From positions 181,001 to 245,000 of the forward strand of contig JAKNDB010000092.1 of assembly GCA_024305405.1 (NCBI GenBank): DNA of 64,000 bases, read 5' to 3'. This DNA comes from Dirofilaria immitis. Taxonomy: Eukaryota; Nematoda; Chromadorea; Rhabditida; Onchocercidae. Of the stretch, positions 46,711-60,960 are shown one piece after another. Below the pieces are notes generated by a model that was not told where the DNA came from, did no database searches, and saw only the letters and a program-made list of their open reading frames with translations. The position numbers and the translations under genes were made by a program. Position 1 is the first letter of the stretch; every line of letters begins with the position of its first letter.

Positions 46711-47012
46711 TGTTACGAAAATTCGACGAGAAAAAGAAATTATATGCTAATGATCCACAAAGTCTTCGTAAAGTTTATGAGGAGGAATGGAAACGAATTG
46801 AAAATTTAACGGCTCGGCGACGTCAACCACATGGCAGTAGTCAACCAAGTGACGGTGGCCAGTCAAATGATAATCAACCATGTGGAAGTGATCAATCACG
46901 AGGCAACACTTCTACTATGCAAATGTCATCTAAACGGTTACGACAACATGGAGCATCTACTGTTCGAGGAAGCTTAAATAAAAAGGATAGTAGAGAAAAC
47001 AAGCAAAGTTGA
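46711..47012 (+). CDS. TWK copy B, terminal exon
   Basis: LRKFDEKKKLYANDPQ and KVYEEEWKRIENL, then a Ser/Gln-rich tail and stop. Open, though shorter than copy A by in-frame losses. Preceded by a TA-rich stretch and gaaattgcag acceptor. Confidence 0.85.
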
Positions 47013-49257
47013 AGATTTATTATATGTAATTGACAGGTGATCTCATTACATTTCTCTTAATAATAATTTAAAACAAGAAATAATGTATTATTAGGCATCT
47101 CAACGAGCCTTTTTATTCTTTCCTTTTTATTATTTTTTCCTTTTTATTCTTTTTTAATAATCTTCAATTTCATCTTCAAATAATCTTCAATTCTTTTAAA
47201 AAAAAAAGAGCGATTGAGCAAAAATTGAATTGTAAAGCAAAAATAAGAAATTGCATGATTTGATTTGTTATATATAATCTTGAAATGAAATTTCATTATT
47301 TTCCTTGTTCTAATCTGAAACCAATTCATTGAAATTTTTTTTGATTCAAATGTTTTTCAAATATACTTCGCTTTTAAAAATTGAAGATTATTTATGAAAC
47401 GAAAATGCTAAAATATGCAGTGATCATCGCTTTATTGATCTTATATGAATATAGTAATTTGGAGTTCAATGTAAAATATTATGTTAATAAGTGAATGAAA
47501 GGAAAAAACAGTAAACAAATTGATTGATTCTTTTTAGTAATAGATTAATAGCAGTAATTTATTTAATAATTTGATGGTTGTTAACCATTTAATAACAATT
47601 TTAATGATCAATTTCAATAATTCTCACATTCCTACTATTCTTATATAATATCTGCAATCATTTGAATGATTGAAAAAGTTTCGAAATCTGGAATTAATTT
47701 ATTTTTAGCAAATATTTAGTATTATCCGCTCCATGACTTATATAATTTATATTGGAAGAAGTTAAATTCTTTTCAGTTTCGCCATGAATTCTACTAAATT
47801 TTTTTGGTACGAATTCAATCGTATTCAGTAATTGAATTGCATTCGAATTCAAATAATCCATTAGTCGTAGGTATACTTCGTCCAATAATTTGATTTTTGT
47901 TTTTTAATTCTACAATTTCATATCGCATTTAATATTGATGCAATCAGCATTCATTTTATGAATACAATGTGCAAACGATTGTTCAATGTATATATTAGCA
48001 GGGATAACGCAAATAATTCGAAAACATTGAGAGAAGTCCAAGCCAGTATTTTCTGATTAAGGAATAGATTCTTTGAAACCGATACAGCAGAAAATACGAC
48101 GATGTTTTCGTAAAGCGCGATAATGAATAATAGTTCCCGTAATGTCTCACTTGTATTGCAAATTGTATAAATTTTTCCCGATAATGTCGATGATAATTAT
48201 TTTACTTGAATAGTATATTACAAATTACTATTGTCGAGAAAGACTTCAGTAGTGCTGAGGTAAATATTTATTTTTAAATTTGAAAAACCACAAATTTCAT
48301 TTTTTTCTTTTTACCAATAGTTTTTCAATTATTCAATCAAATTTTTGGAACTAAAAAGTGCTTATAATGTTTGTTAAATGAACAAGGTAACCGATAAGTA
48401 TTGCTGTCAATCATCATTTCTCATTTTTTTTTCGAATAAAAATAATTTCTATTGCTAAAAAGTTTGAACTTTTGATTAGTTCTGTCACCAGATGATGTAG
48501 GCTTTTATTTAACAAAATAGAAACAATTGTTTCTATTTGCAGAAATGATTGTTAATACATGGAAAATGAATTTTCAGATATTTGAATAGTTTGTTAATAA
48601 TAACACCAAAAGAGAGCGAAAAATTTACAAGAAGAAACGAAAATTTTATCGCACCTGCATTGATGATAATCGATCAATTTATGTGATAAAATAAATCACT
48701 ATATGCTTAGAATTGTATTCTGAGTTTATTATTAATTTAAGTAGTTAAAATTAAATCATGCTTGGTCCAAGTATATTTTTTTATTCTATTTTTTAAACAG
48801 TTTAAATCACTATGAGTAATTTATTCCGCCTGGCAGTATTTTACATCATTGTCAACAATAAAAAAGATGGAGGAAATTCTGAGATATAGGTTTTTTTTTT
48901 TAATTTACTTCTATATTGATCATGATAAAAGATCAAAAGCATAAACCACATAAGTTATTTAAAACTTCAATTTAATATTATGACGAAAAAGTTTTTTTTT
49001 TAATTTCAACTATCTTTTGAAATAATTTTCATCGCAAAAATTATTTCCTGATCTTGAAATGGTAAAAGATCAATCGTATAATCCGTTATATCTAATGACT
49101 GACTTTTTTGTTGTCAGCATAATTTCAGATCTCGAAATATTCAAATATTGTCATCATTCGAGTGAAGATGAATTATCAATTGCATGATCATTGAAAATAG
49201 AACTAAAACAGCTATTCAAACTTATATAAATTAAAATTAGTCATTCTAAATTGAAAA

Positions 49258-49318
<61 letters not shown>

Positions 49319-49650
49319 GATTTTATTTCTGCTTCAATAGATAAAATGTCGCAGGAGGACTGAATTTGAAATAATATTAAATTTACCGCAATCAAATCAA
49401 TGTTTTATGTTTTAGTTTTATTTTATTGGTTACAATGAATATACTAAACTATTCTGTTTATTAAACAAGAAAAAATTATTATCGATATAATTTCGTATCT
49501 TGAGATGATTCAAAAATAGCAATACGAACTATCGCAATAAAAAATAGTAATGAAAATTGACAAATAATTTTATTAAAAAGAAATTTGCAAAAAACAATAA
49601 AAGCTAATAGTATTAAATTGATTTAAGAAAAGATTAAAACAAATAAAGTT
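47013..49650. other. non-genic downstream segment of unit B
   Basis: Colinear with 26344-27995 up to about 48890, then with 33930-34620 and 2430-3000. No exon seen. Contains a (TA)n tract at 49259-49317. Confidence 0.55.
49259..49317. repeat. (TA)n microsatellite
   Basis: About 28 TA units without interruption. Confidence 0.95.
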
Positions 49651-50464
49651 TCATTATTATTCAAACGAAAAATTTCATTTGATAATATTCATCGATGACA
49701 AAAAGAAAAGCTATTTTAAAATAATTTGCTATCATTTTTTTTTCATTCAAAGTTAAACACATTTTTAATGTATAGAAAAATCAAAAATAATGAAAAAAGC
49801 GAAAATTAAATAAATTTTCTATTCAACTAAATATGTTTACTTTGCTTTGGCAAAAGTACAACATTTCAATAATTTTGCATAACTTTATGAGAATGTTGAA
49901 AAATTGATTAAGAAGTAAGATGCAGAAAAAGGATGCAGGAAATTAATAAAAGGAAAAAAAATATTATTATAAAAAAAAGGAAAAATGAAACAAAAATACT
50001 TCCTGAAATATTTTATTCTTATTATTACTAAAAATGTGACAGCAACGACTAAACGTTTTATATGCAACATTTCGGTTTGTTCTTTGCTTTTTCTTTTTCG
50101 ATAATTTTTAATATAAAATAGAAAATTATTTCGGTTATGTGAAAAATAATTATGTTTAGAATATTTATATTTTTGCAATCTACAATAATTTGTTTTATTA
50201 AAATGAATAAAACTTTGTTCAATTTTAATTGTGTGCAAAATTTTTAAAAAAAGAATAGTTTTTATTTTGTTTTTAGAATCAAATAGAATAGTTGGAAAGT
50301 TCAAATTAAATAATTCTATAAAAAGCCTATCGCATCTATTTATTTTTAAGATCCGAACATCATAAAGATTTGTCTCCTATGTTTGAATAAATTTTTGTAA
50401 AAAATTAATTCCTACTTTGCGTTTGAAATTAAATGACAAAATAGAGAGAACTCAAATAACTGAT

Positions 50465-50465
<1 letters not shown>

Positions 50466-50500
<35 letters not shown>

Positions 50501-50512
50501 AAGAGGAAGAGA
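50466..50512. repeat. (TA)n(GA)n compound microsatellite
   Basis: A run of TA followed by GA units and a GA-rich tail. Confidence 0.9.
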
Positions 50513-53500
50513 AATTGCTTTCATTTATGTTTAATTTGCTAATTAAAGTTTTCAGCAATCAACTATGTTTAGTTGAAAATTGCATGGAATTTTATTTTCT
50601 AAATGCTTTTATCAGTAGAATATGAAATTGAAAATTAAACTATAAATTTATTTTGAATTCAATAGAATTTTTTGAATGCAATTAAGATTGATTTCTAGAT
50701 AATCAACATAAAAACATGATAAACAAATGAATAAGTTGTAATAAAGTATTATCAAAATAACAATAACATGTAAAAGTCGCATCGAAATTGAAAAATATTT
50801 TGATTATTGTAAGGTGACGATGAAAAATCACAAAAATATTAAGTGAATTTATTTCAATTTTAAAAAAATTGGAAACTCATGACTTAAAATTGTAAAATTA
50901 TTTATAGTTTTACCTGATAATTATAACGAGATTACTAAATTAATCATTCATAATGATAGAATTCACTTCATGGTGAAATTTCATGAAATTAATTAATTAA
51001 AAATTTCCTTATCTTTCATACATTTGTTAAACCTAAATGATTATCATCGAATTATTGCTTTATCGATGTTTGCCATCTTATTATTTCATGTTGCAAATTT
51101 AATCTTTTAAATTTAACTTGCAAATTAAAAATCTTACTATATTTCAAATTATGCAAATTATCAAATTATTTTTGAACAAATTTATTTATTCATCACTTTA
51201 ATCAATGACATTTAACTACCTCTTGAAAATTATTTCATAAAATGATTTCGAATATTTATAAAATTGCGTAATTATATAAAAGGAAATAAAGGCAATAAAT
51301 TGACTAATTAGTTATTGTTCAAGAAATTAGGTCATTCATTTTAAATTCAAATTTTCCTGAGATAACAGTAAAATTAGGAAGCAAATAAATTTTCATGCTT
51401 ATAATTAATTTACAGGATTTCGATGCATTTTGAATATGTTGTTTGATTTATTTGTTATTTGATAAATGTCATGCAAGAATTTAATTATATTATATTAAAA
51501 CAATTTTAAAATTGAAATTTTGAAATTTCAATACTTTGAAATGAATTAAAGCTTACATAAAATTAATATATTTATTACTTTTTCCTGTTGAATAGCAATA
51601 TGTGTTTCAAAAAAATTTAAAAAAAAGCTAATTAAGAATAAAAATTTCATTTCAAATAATTTCTCATTCTATCCTTTCACTATCAAAACATTTCAAAGTT
51701 TTGAATATATTGGCTAAAATTTATCTTTTGACCTCAAATTACATAACAATTTTAATTTAAAACTTAATTTAAAACCACATTAAATAATTGCATTTGTTGT
51801 CATTGTTTTTAAGATTTCTTATCCACTTTATCGTTGCTTATTTAATTTACAAACAACGACTATTGTCGTTGTTTGTTATTAAATCAAATAATATAATTGC
51901 GTTAAATAATCTGTAAAATTTCATTATGAAGCAATAGAAGTATTTCTTATAAAAAATATTTTAAAAATTATCATTGAAAAGTTTAAAATAAATAGAAGAA
52001 GATTAAATTGAATAGAACTCAAAAATTTTCGCATCTATAAATATACTAATTTATTACTGATTTTAGTGTTTATTTAGGAGTTACAAAAGTTATCAAATTT
52101 ATCTTATAACATTAATTATTTCGCAATTTTTCTGGGTCAACAAAAAAATTTTTATAAAATGAAATTTCTCAAAATAACCTACAATTTTCGCCCAACAAAG
52201 AAGAAGAAAGAGAAAGGGAGAGAGGTAAAAGCGCAGAGAGAGAAAAGAGCAGTAAGAATTAAAATAATTTTAAAATTTTAAAATTCAATAAATTATAATC
52301 TATGCATTTAAAGATATAATAGTTTAAAAATTATATATATCAGTTGCTATTTGTAATATTATCATTAATCTGATGAAAACGATGAAATAAATGATAAATT
52401 TCATTTAAATTATGAATTAATTTATCAACCAAAAATGAAATATAATATATTTTAGGAAAATAAGTTAGATTAAAAATAAACAATCAATAATATACAGCGA
52501 CAATAATATAAATGCTTGGGAAATAGAGACAACAAGAACATGCTTGCTGTATAAATCATAAATCAGAATTAATCTCAATCTGTTTACTGTAGAATTATAA
52601 TGAAAAGCATTGATTAAAAAACCAAAAGCAAAAATTCAAAAGCTAGGTCAAAAGTTTATCTTACTGTAGAATGTAAATTAATCTAATTACCTATTTATTC
52701 TAAGCTTATGTATATTATATAAACAATAAAAGTGACGATTGATTTTTATCTTTTTCAATACTTGAAAATTTCAACGAAATTTTATTGGTAAAAAATGACT
52801 AAATTTATTAATTAATAAATCGATAAATTAATTACAAGAAATTAATTAAAATAAATTACTTTCAAGCATTTTAATTGAATGTTGGTTTATGAATTTATTG
52901 ATGAAATAACGAAGAATTCGATGAAATTAATCATAAGAATCGCAAAACCATTATTGCAGAAATATAATTTGAGCAAAAGATTTCCTTCAATTTATTTGTT
53001 TATTGAGATTGCTAAAGATTTCAATGGTTTCAATTATTCTTCCAAAATTCAAATTATCACTTATTAATAATATTTAAATAAAAAAAAATGAAATATTTTA
53101 ATATATGGTGAAATTCTTTATACTTTTGTAGTTTTTCATTTTCAATCTTTTTCCAATTTTTTCATTTCTGTAATCATCCGTTTTCTCTTCATTCAAACTG
53201 ACTTCCATTGTTTTGTTATAGTTGTTAAAAACTAATTTAATTATTAAGAGTGACAAAAAAGCTATTTATCGCATTTTAAAATAAAGTTTTGAAAGTTAAA
53301 TATTTCAATGATCCCAATAATACAATAATACTCAAAAATTAAAATCTATTTATTCTTTTATTCAGAAATGTTCAAGAATTAAATGTTAACATTTTTGTTA
53401 CATAAATTATCTTCTTTTTTAGTTAAAATGATAAATCAAAACTTAAAAATACAACTAAAGGAAATTTCATTAAATTAAATAATTTTCTATTTTTACATAA

Positions 53501-54112
53501 TTCATTACATCTAAAATCAATTTAAATTGTTGTCTATAATACTTTAAAAATTAAAAAATTCTTAAAGATTCTGCCATTGATGACATTTCATTAATGTTAG
53601 CATTTTATATTAAATGGGATAGAAAAAATGAGAGAAAAAAGAAAAGAAAAAAATCTCATAATTTTCATTTTTCAAATATCTATGCACAATAGAAAAACAA
53701 AAGGATTGTGAATAATTTTGATATGAATTGAATTTGCATTGAATTAAATTAAATTCGAATTGAATCGATTTTGAAAAGAATTGAATATAAATGATTTATT
53801 TATAACAATAGTATATTTTTGCTTAGAATAATAGCACTCATTAACTATTCATTTCCTTCTCAATATGCTAATTATAGTATTTTAAAAATGAAACAAAAGA
53901 AATTTATATATTTGATTGTTAAGCCAAAAGAAATTTTTTTCTTTTAAATAAATCAAATTTTCTTTAATTCTCATTTTCTCTTCTTTTTATAGAATATTTT
54001 GAATATTATTCATTCATTGAATATAAAACATTTGCATTATTTCATTTGATTATTATAAATATTTATAAAAATTTATAAATTTATGCATCATCATCTCGAA
54101 GCTCATTTCCAG

Positions 54113-54115
<3 letters not shown>

Positions 54116-54149
<34 letters not shown>
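54116..54149. repeat. (TA)n microsatellite
   Basis: About 17 TA units. Confidence 0.9.
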
Positions 54150-54151
<2 letters not shown>

Positions 54152-54904
54152 CATTAATCAATTCTTATTCATGTGCTTTTTTCTTTCATAATTTTACAAA
54201 TTCTAAAATGGTAAATTATTTTTTAATAGTATACATATGCATATAGCTATTCAGTAGTGATCTAAGTGATGAAAGGAGGTAAGAATTAGGTCAACTAAAT
54301 CCATCTATTTTTACAATTATGCAATTTATTTCTTCTTGAGACTTTACCATAAAAAGAAAATTCTTAGGTTATCATATGAATGAAAAGAAAATATTTGATA
54401 ATAATATTTTTCATTTTTCGATGAAAAATATTAATAAAAATTAGCCTTAATGGTCTATTCAATTAATAATTTGTTGTGTAATAAATTTTTTGATAAATTG
54501 CATAAATTAAATTTCATTTTATAAAATATTATTATCGCTGTTTAAAATTTAAACAAAAAAATTTAATTTCTATTTCTGATTATTTTTTAATAAAATATAC
54601 TAAATTTTATTTTCTTATTTTATATAAATAAGATACCTATACGTATATATACATAATAGTTGATAAGAAATGGTAAAAAGCCAATCATCAAATAAATTTA
54701 TTTGCTTTTTTGAACACAATATCTTAAAGAAAGAGAAAATAAGGAATAAAAAAAAGCGTGCGACAGATGATAATATGGTAATAGGAACATTCAAATCATG
54801 ATAATTTAATATTTATTATTTTTAAATTAAAAAAAGTTTTCATAAAAATAATTACTACTTATTAACTGATCACTGAATAAAAAAACAATAGTAGTAATAA
54901 TCAA

Positions 54905-55030
54905 GTAATAATAATAATAATAATATAGTATTTATAATAATATTTAAAAATCCATAATAATTATTATTATAACAGTAATATCCATAATAATATTTATAAT
55001 AATGCAAATAATTATAATAATAATATTAAT
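54905..55030. repeat. TAA/ATAAT-rich low-complexity tract
   Basis: Imperfect 'ataata' and 'tttataataata' repeats. Confidence 0.8.
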
Positions 55031-58000
55031 AGAAGAAATGAATGCAATAATATTTGTACTAGTTACGATAGTTATCGTAATGATAGTTTGTACTAATTAT
55101 GATAGTTCGATAATAATAATGATAATAAATTACATAATAACTTAGTCATTCTCTGATCTATTTTAAAATAAGCTTTATGCAATAGATTATAAAATATTAT
55201 TGAAGAAGGTAGCCGATAAAGTCTAAAAAGACTAACAGAGAAGCGCGGAAGAAAAAAGATTAATACACCTGGGAATTTAAACATTCCGTTGTCAATCAAT
55301 CGCTATTATTTCTAAACTCTTTGAAGAAATGGTTTGATAATAATGGACGATGATGAAAAGGAAAAAAATATTATCAAATTTGCATGTTACGATTATTTTC
55401 TTCTTGATTGCTAATTTTTAAAATATAATTTTTTTCGTTTCTTGAGAAATTTAGAAAATTTTGGCTCATTTTTTAAGGTTTATAAAGCAAAATTGTTTGA
55501 TATATTCCAATTGAAATAATTATGCTATGTTAAAAATTCAAAAATTTTTCTTTTAATAAACTGATTTATTCAAAATTATTGAGCTTCAATTTATATTGAC
55601 ACAATGATAAAATTTCTTTTTTTTTGTTCAATTCAGATATCTTTAAAGAATTTTTAGTAAAAATTTTATTAAAAACTTCAAACAGATGAATGTAAATTTC
55701 TTCATTTCATTATCACTTTTAATTTATTAATTGTAAGCAGAAATGATTAATTTTTAAACCTATTCAACAATTTGAAAAACTCAGCGATAATTCTGAAATT
55801 TCCGAAAATTATGAAAAACTTTTTTCAAAATTGCAAAATTTATTTCTAAAAATTTGAAGAAATAGAAAAAGCGATTATGTTAAAACGAATAAAATTTCAT
55901 TTCAATAATTCATAATTTTTTATTTGACAAAAATTTTCTTTCAAAATTATTCAGTCACTTTTTTATTTTTTTCTCCCTCTTTTCCCTATTTTTTCATCAC
56001 TTCATTCTTTTTCATTTCATTATTCCTTTTTGCCAATATTTATTATACTCGAAATATTAGATTCATTTACTGAATAATATAATAATTGACTTTTGAATGA
56101 ATTAATAAATCAGTTGGTGACAATAAATGCATCATAGGTTGACACAAATATTGTCAATCAAATAGGTACAAAATCAATGACCCTTAAGGGTTACGATTTT
56201 CTTTCAATCATAACCAAATTGTTATATGCAAAAATACTTACTTATTAAGAGCTTCTCCCACGTCTTTCATTAAAAATTTTTTCATTGTTATCTTTCTTCC
56301 TCTCTCTCTTTCTCTCCTTTTTTGACCGATTCTTTTAATCCTGAAATTATGAATTCAATTTTACCCCAATTCCGTCGCCCTGCTCTCCCGCTGTGACATC
56401 ACATTGTATTCATTGTTTTCATATGTCTATCGAATAAAGAAGATAAATAATCGTTTAACCTAGCCATTATTTGACAACATATACTTCCATTGTATATTTG
56501 GTAACCACCAATATAAATAATCAGAAAAATGTTTATTTACAAAATTATTTAATTTCAATATTTTTTTAACAATGAAAATTTTATTTTATATTTCAAATTA
56601 TTTTCAAAATTCTTAAAATCAATTCGAACAAATTTCTTTACTTTTTTAATTAGCTAATGATTCTGAAATATTAATCACGTTTAATAAATTAAAATTATCG
56701 AAATTATTATAATTAATTATACTTAATTGTTCGTCTTCTTTTTCAATTTATAAATATTATTAGCTTGAATGTTGATTGATCATCTTCATTTATGATTCTT
56801 ATAATTTTGATTGATACTTTTCCAGTCTTTTGTTTTTGAAAATATTTCATTAAGACAGGTAATAAAGTAGGATGATTTTTTATCTTAATGAAATTTTTAA
56901 GGATTATTCATCATTCGGTCCTACATTTGGTTTCATCGTAACTCCTCCATACTGTATAGTTAAAATTTAATATCGTATACTTACTTGTTGAATATGAAAT
57001 TCATCTTATGATATTCAAAATTACTATTTGAAATCAATTCTATTTCTTATCATAATTTGATTATGTAGGAAAAAATTATGGAGCAAAAAAGAAAAAAAAC
57101 GATTTTAACTATTACATCTTCGTGTCTTTTTTTCCGTAGTGCGTGGAAATTTATAAATATACGCCAATTTTTTATTCTATCATTGTCAATTTTCGGATTT
57201 AAAATTTTACAAAAATTTCAGATTTTTTTGACAATGCAACCATAATTTTTTATTCATTGCTTTTACATGAATGAAGATTTATCAAAATTTTAGATTTTTT
57301 CACATTAATTTTTGATTTATAAAAATTCAGCTACAGCTTTTACATGTAAAAGAAAAAACTATTAATTTTCTATTTATCCTTTTGCGTGAGTGAAAATTCG
57401 TGGAATATAAGTAATTATTTTCCGTCAATTTCTAATTTTTAGACATAGAAAATTTTCATGAAGAATTTTGAATTTCGATTAATAATGATTCATTTACAAT
57501 TATTCGATAATAGCTAAGAAAAGAGAAGCTTTTCTCTCTTCTCTTTTCTTCTTATTGTTATACAAAATCAAATCAATCCAGACAATCATTTAAAGCTTAA
57601 TTTCTTTTAAACTGGAAAAAGGAACAAAAAAGAGGAATAAAATAAAAATTTATCATTTCTTTTAAAAAATTTGAATATATAGAAATAAAATCCGAAAAGT
57701 TTTTTTCACAGAAAATTTTGACAAGAAAAGAAAACAAATTTCCATAATTAACTCAGACTAAAAATAAAGTTCAAATGGGAAGCAGAAGAGGGAAGAAGAA
57801 AGGGTTAATAACAAAAGGAAAGAAATAAGTCTTTCTTCTTTTTAAATTTAACTTATTCGATTTGATTTTGTACTTCGTCTCTATCAACTAGTGTCCAAGT
57901 CCAAAAGATGATGACAACGATAATGACAACGACAACGGCGATGAATGAATTCAGCCTCTTATGATGCAAATTTTATATTTTCCTTCTCCTCCTACTTCTT

Positions 58001-58075
58001 CATCATTTGTCCAATCCAATCATACATATAGCAACAACACATATCTCAAAAATATTATATATTATTTATTTCCTT

Positions 58076-58165
58076 CATTCATTCTCTCATTCATTCATTC
58101 ATTCATTCATTCATTCATTCATTCAATCAGTTAATCATTCATATTCATTCATTCATTCATTCTCC
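58076..58165. repeat. (ATTC)n microsatellite
   Basis: About ten perfect units then interrupted ones. The open frame at 58007-58207 (Ser/His/Phe repeats) is only a reading of this tract. Confidence 0.95.
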
Positions 58166-58440
58166 AATTCAATCCATTTTATGATTATTAAATCATACTT
58201 CGATTAGCTCTACTTTATTTACCAAATTGAAATTTTTAATGAGCAACTTAATATTTCATCATTAGCATGATGCATTACTATGTACATATATATTATTCTA
58301 TCCATCGATTTCCTTAATTTTAAATTTAAAATATCGACTGATATAATTTGAAAATATGTGTCGAATTAATTACATAAACATAAATAATTTTAATCATAAA
58401 TAAATATAATTTATTTTTAAATATCTGTCATGAAAATTTT

Positions 58441-59100
58441 TCACTTTCCCTCATAAAGGAGTGGAGACGGTAGATAAAAGAGTATATCAAACGAACTACT
58501 ACGCATTATACATTAAAGATATATTGTTCATACAACTGAAGTAAAATCAAAAATTAACATACCATTGGAGCAACTGCTCACGAAGAATCAAGGTAGCGAA
58601 AATGATATCTAGAACGAATAACAAACTCTTTTATAATGACAGATGTTTAAAAACATTCCCACCGTTATAGAAGTATAGCCATGAAAGATTTTTTTTATTT
58701 TAAACATTGCACATAGGCTTTATTATATAATTATGGGAAATATTTCAGATGAATTAGTTTATAGTATTGAAAGCAAGCTACTATTGAAGGTAAGCCTGAT
58801 AATAAGAAACAAATATGTGAATTGAATAAATAATTTATTACATCATAAAATATTTTAGTTATTCCGAAATTCCTGACTGAAGAAGATTAGGAGAAAGTTC
58901 AGGAGAAATACATTTAGAATCATAATGAAATGAATCTTGTTCAACTAAGTTTTGTTTAATGAATATTGTCTTTTCACCTTTGTTTGATAGTGTTGTTTAT
59001 ATAATTCCTATAAGAATAAATCAGAACTTATCTTTTCTTAGAAGATTTAAAAATATTGGCAAATTAAATAAAATTTCAATTTCACAACAATTATTATCAG
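58441..59100. other. non-genic, possibly the 3' end of the retroelement
   Basis: Less AT-rich than the preceding 9 kb. A - strand fragment GGNVFKHLSL near 58650 could be retroelement debris. Nothing firm. Confidence 0.3.
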
Positions 59101-59132
59101 TGACAATACAAGAATACTTACACCAAAAGTAA

Positions 59133-59287
59133 TCAGTTTTCAATGTGTTCCAATTCTGATAATTCTTCTACCATTTCCGTAACTTTACCAATTTTATCTA
59201 CTTCCTTGTTGGCTAATTTCTTTCCAATATTCAGCTCCATGTTTACTGAATCAATAGTTTCTTGATTTCGAGCTAGCATTTCCAATC
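59133..59287 (-). CDS. orphan terminal exon, helical (coiled-coil-like), unknown gene
   Basis: On the - strand, after a TGCAG acceptor, 50 codons are open to TGA at 59133-59135. The protein is a charged amphipathic helix (LEMLARNQETIDSVNMELNI, then KEVDKIGKVTEMVEELSEL). It does not look like Pao polymerase or integrase. Another - strand frame at 59637-59831 (MATTNCELINSYPMNGDI) may belong to the same gene or to the retroelement to the right. Unrecognised. Confidence 0.33.
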
Positions 59288-60490
59288 CTGCATTAATTCA
59301 TTCGATATCAAATTTGCTTAATAATTCAGTTTTGAATACGATAAAATGCATTTCGATATTTTCAGTCTACAAGGAGCGACTGATAATTTGTTATTAACTA
59401 TTTTTCTATTACAATTTGTTATTAACTATTTTTTTATAACAACAGTCTCAGTCCATCAGAATCAGATTTCTATTAAAAGTAAAAGATTATTTCGATGTTG
59501 ATAACTTTTTAGCATACTGCTTGAACCGTTGATTAAATTCAAATTGTAAACTATCAAAAAAATATTGAAATTTGACGTTTTCTAGGTCAGATATTTTATC
59601 CGGACTTGATTCCATCATGAATTACTGATACCCTTACTAAATTTTGTTTACCTCATTAGGAATATTTCTTCGTTCTCGTGATTCAATTGAATTTTCTATA
59701 TCGATTATAATATCACCATTCATTGGATAAGAATTTATCAATTCACAATTAGTTGTCGCCATTGTTTCATTTCTATGACTGAAAACAAATAAAGTTTGCA
59801 ATTCATTTATAGTAACATGATTCATATACATATATATATATATATGTGAGCATTAAATTGTCCAATTTTTCTCTATAAACAATGATTTGTAGCCTTCTTT
59901 TCGTTCAGGAGAACAATACCTATACATTCCTCACTTTGAGTTTCACAGTGCTGAATATGATCAAGCTCTAACCTTTTTCCATCCTATAGATAAATTTTTC
60001 TTTTCATGAATATGAAATTTGAAATTGATTGGCATCTTTCTCCTAGTCATTAAATATACGTTGAATTTCATTATTCATTATCCATTTTTTGAAAGAGATT
60101 TGCTTTAAATTATTATCAGTTGGTTTCCTCTGATTTTCAAACTTTTACAGACATGGAACAGGTGGGTTATATAATTATTATCGATAATGATAATTTAAGC
60201 AAACAATCAAATCTTCCAATTGTGCTTATTTGATTAATATCCATTTTAATTTGTGATCGTCGTTTGTGAATAGATTTTCTCTGTTGAAATCGATTGTAGC
60301 CATGACAATTTTATTTCATCGACAATTTTATGAATTTGAGAATCTAAGAAGTTGTGCTTAATAATCTTACCATTTACTGAAATGGTTTGCGTTAATAAGT
60401 TTTTTTTCGAATAAGAATTTGAATTGTTACCTTTGCGACTAATTTGTCTTCTTCTTTATTTTGGTAGTCTAATTTCGATTCCCGCTGCGG

Positions 60491-60960
60491 CTAGTCTTTT
60501 CTTTTGGCGATCTTGGCCTTGCCACCAAAATTTGTCATTTTTGATCCTTCAGGTGAAAGTCCTTTAATTGTCACGTCAACTGAATTGTGTTCGATGGGAA
60601 TGTAAGGAAATGAAATTCTTACTTTATTTCTTCGACTCGATTTTATATAAAGGCTGGCAATAGTCGAGAACGATTTCGTTTCTAATATAGCGCACAATAG
60701 GTATTCGTCCGTTAAGTGATTTGTACGTTTTCAAGTTCCAGTTGTTCAGTTACGAATGGAGCAATTCTTACTCCGATGAGTGAATACAGCTAGTAATTCT
60801 AAGAGAGGTATGGTCATACCTTCAATGGTTGCAATTCGAGGTATGCAAAAACCAAGTATGCTTTTTGTTGAATTCCTTGATTTCGACGCATTAGTGAAGA
60901 CATGAACTTATGTTCGCTTCGGAAAAATTGTTACAAGACGCGACTATTTGAAACTCATCG
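60491..60960 (-). pseudogene. BEL/Pao RNase H and post-RNase H remnant
   Basis: Broken frames give GFCIPRIATIEGMTIPLLEL then LAV, and after frame changes FVTEQLELENVQ and FPYIPIEHNSVDVTIKGLSP. These fit the Pao pattern P+L..IPRLELLA, then a tether ending ..YIPSEHNPADVATRG. The 68-residue frame 60491-60697 is part of this. Confidence 0.75.

Larger units (their letters stand above)
38289..47012 (+). pseudogene. two-pore-domain potassium channel (TWK family), copy B, 14 exons, disrupted
   Basis: Exons: 38289-38354, 39519-39671, 40273-40411, 41038-41180, 41751-41929, 42190-42266, 42696-42763, 43179-43269, 43836-43946, 44053-44151, 45488-45554, 46112-46192, 46345-46441, 46711-47012. Same layout, splice phases and motifs as copy A, including TTLGYN, TAIDFG and the one-base shortfall in the M3 exon (T5 at 41876-41880). 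Extra damage lies in the tail. Exon 9 lacks one base and reaches TAG at 43882-43884. Exon 10 has a 4-bp gain and a 6-bp loss. Exons 11-14 are nevertheless open and well conserved, so decay is recent, or the errors are in the assembly. If translated past M3, the product would stop shortly after M4. Confidence 0.8.
49650..58440. other. AT-rich gene-free stretch
   Basis: I see no splice-bounded exon and no match to the TWK units beyond 49650. The longest frame (49885-50304, - strand) is a Lys/Asn/Phe/Ile-rich run typical of AT-rich non-coding DNA. Small less AT-rich islands stand out at 55200-55310, 56365-56400 ('tcgccctgctctcccgctgt' plus 'gacatcac') and 57890-57960. They could be regulatory or short exons. 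An inverted 'cccttaaggg' lies near 56180. Confidence 0.5.

Noticed and set aside
49885..50304. 139-residue - strand open frame, one of the longest in the window
   Set aside because: Lys/Asn/Phe/Ile-rich with no domain, splice signal or conserved copy. Typical of chance in AT-rich DNA.
58007..58207. + strand frame with Ser/His/Phe repeats
   Set aside because: It is a translation of the ATTC microsatellite.
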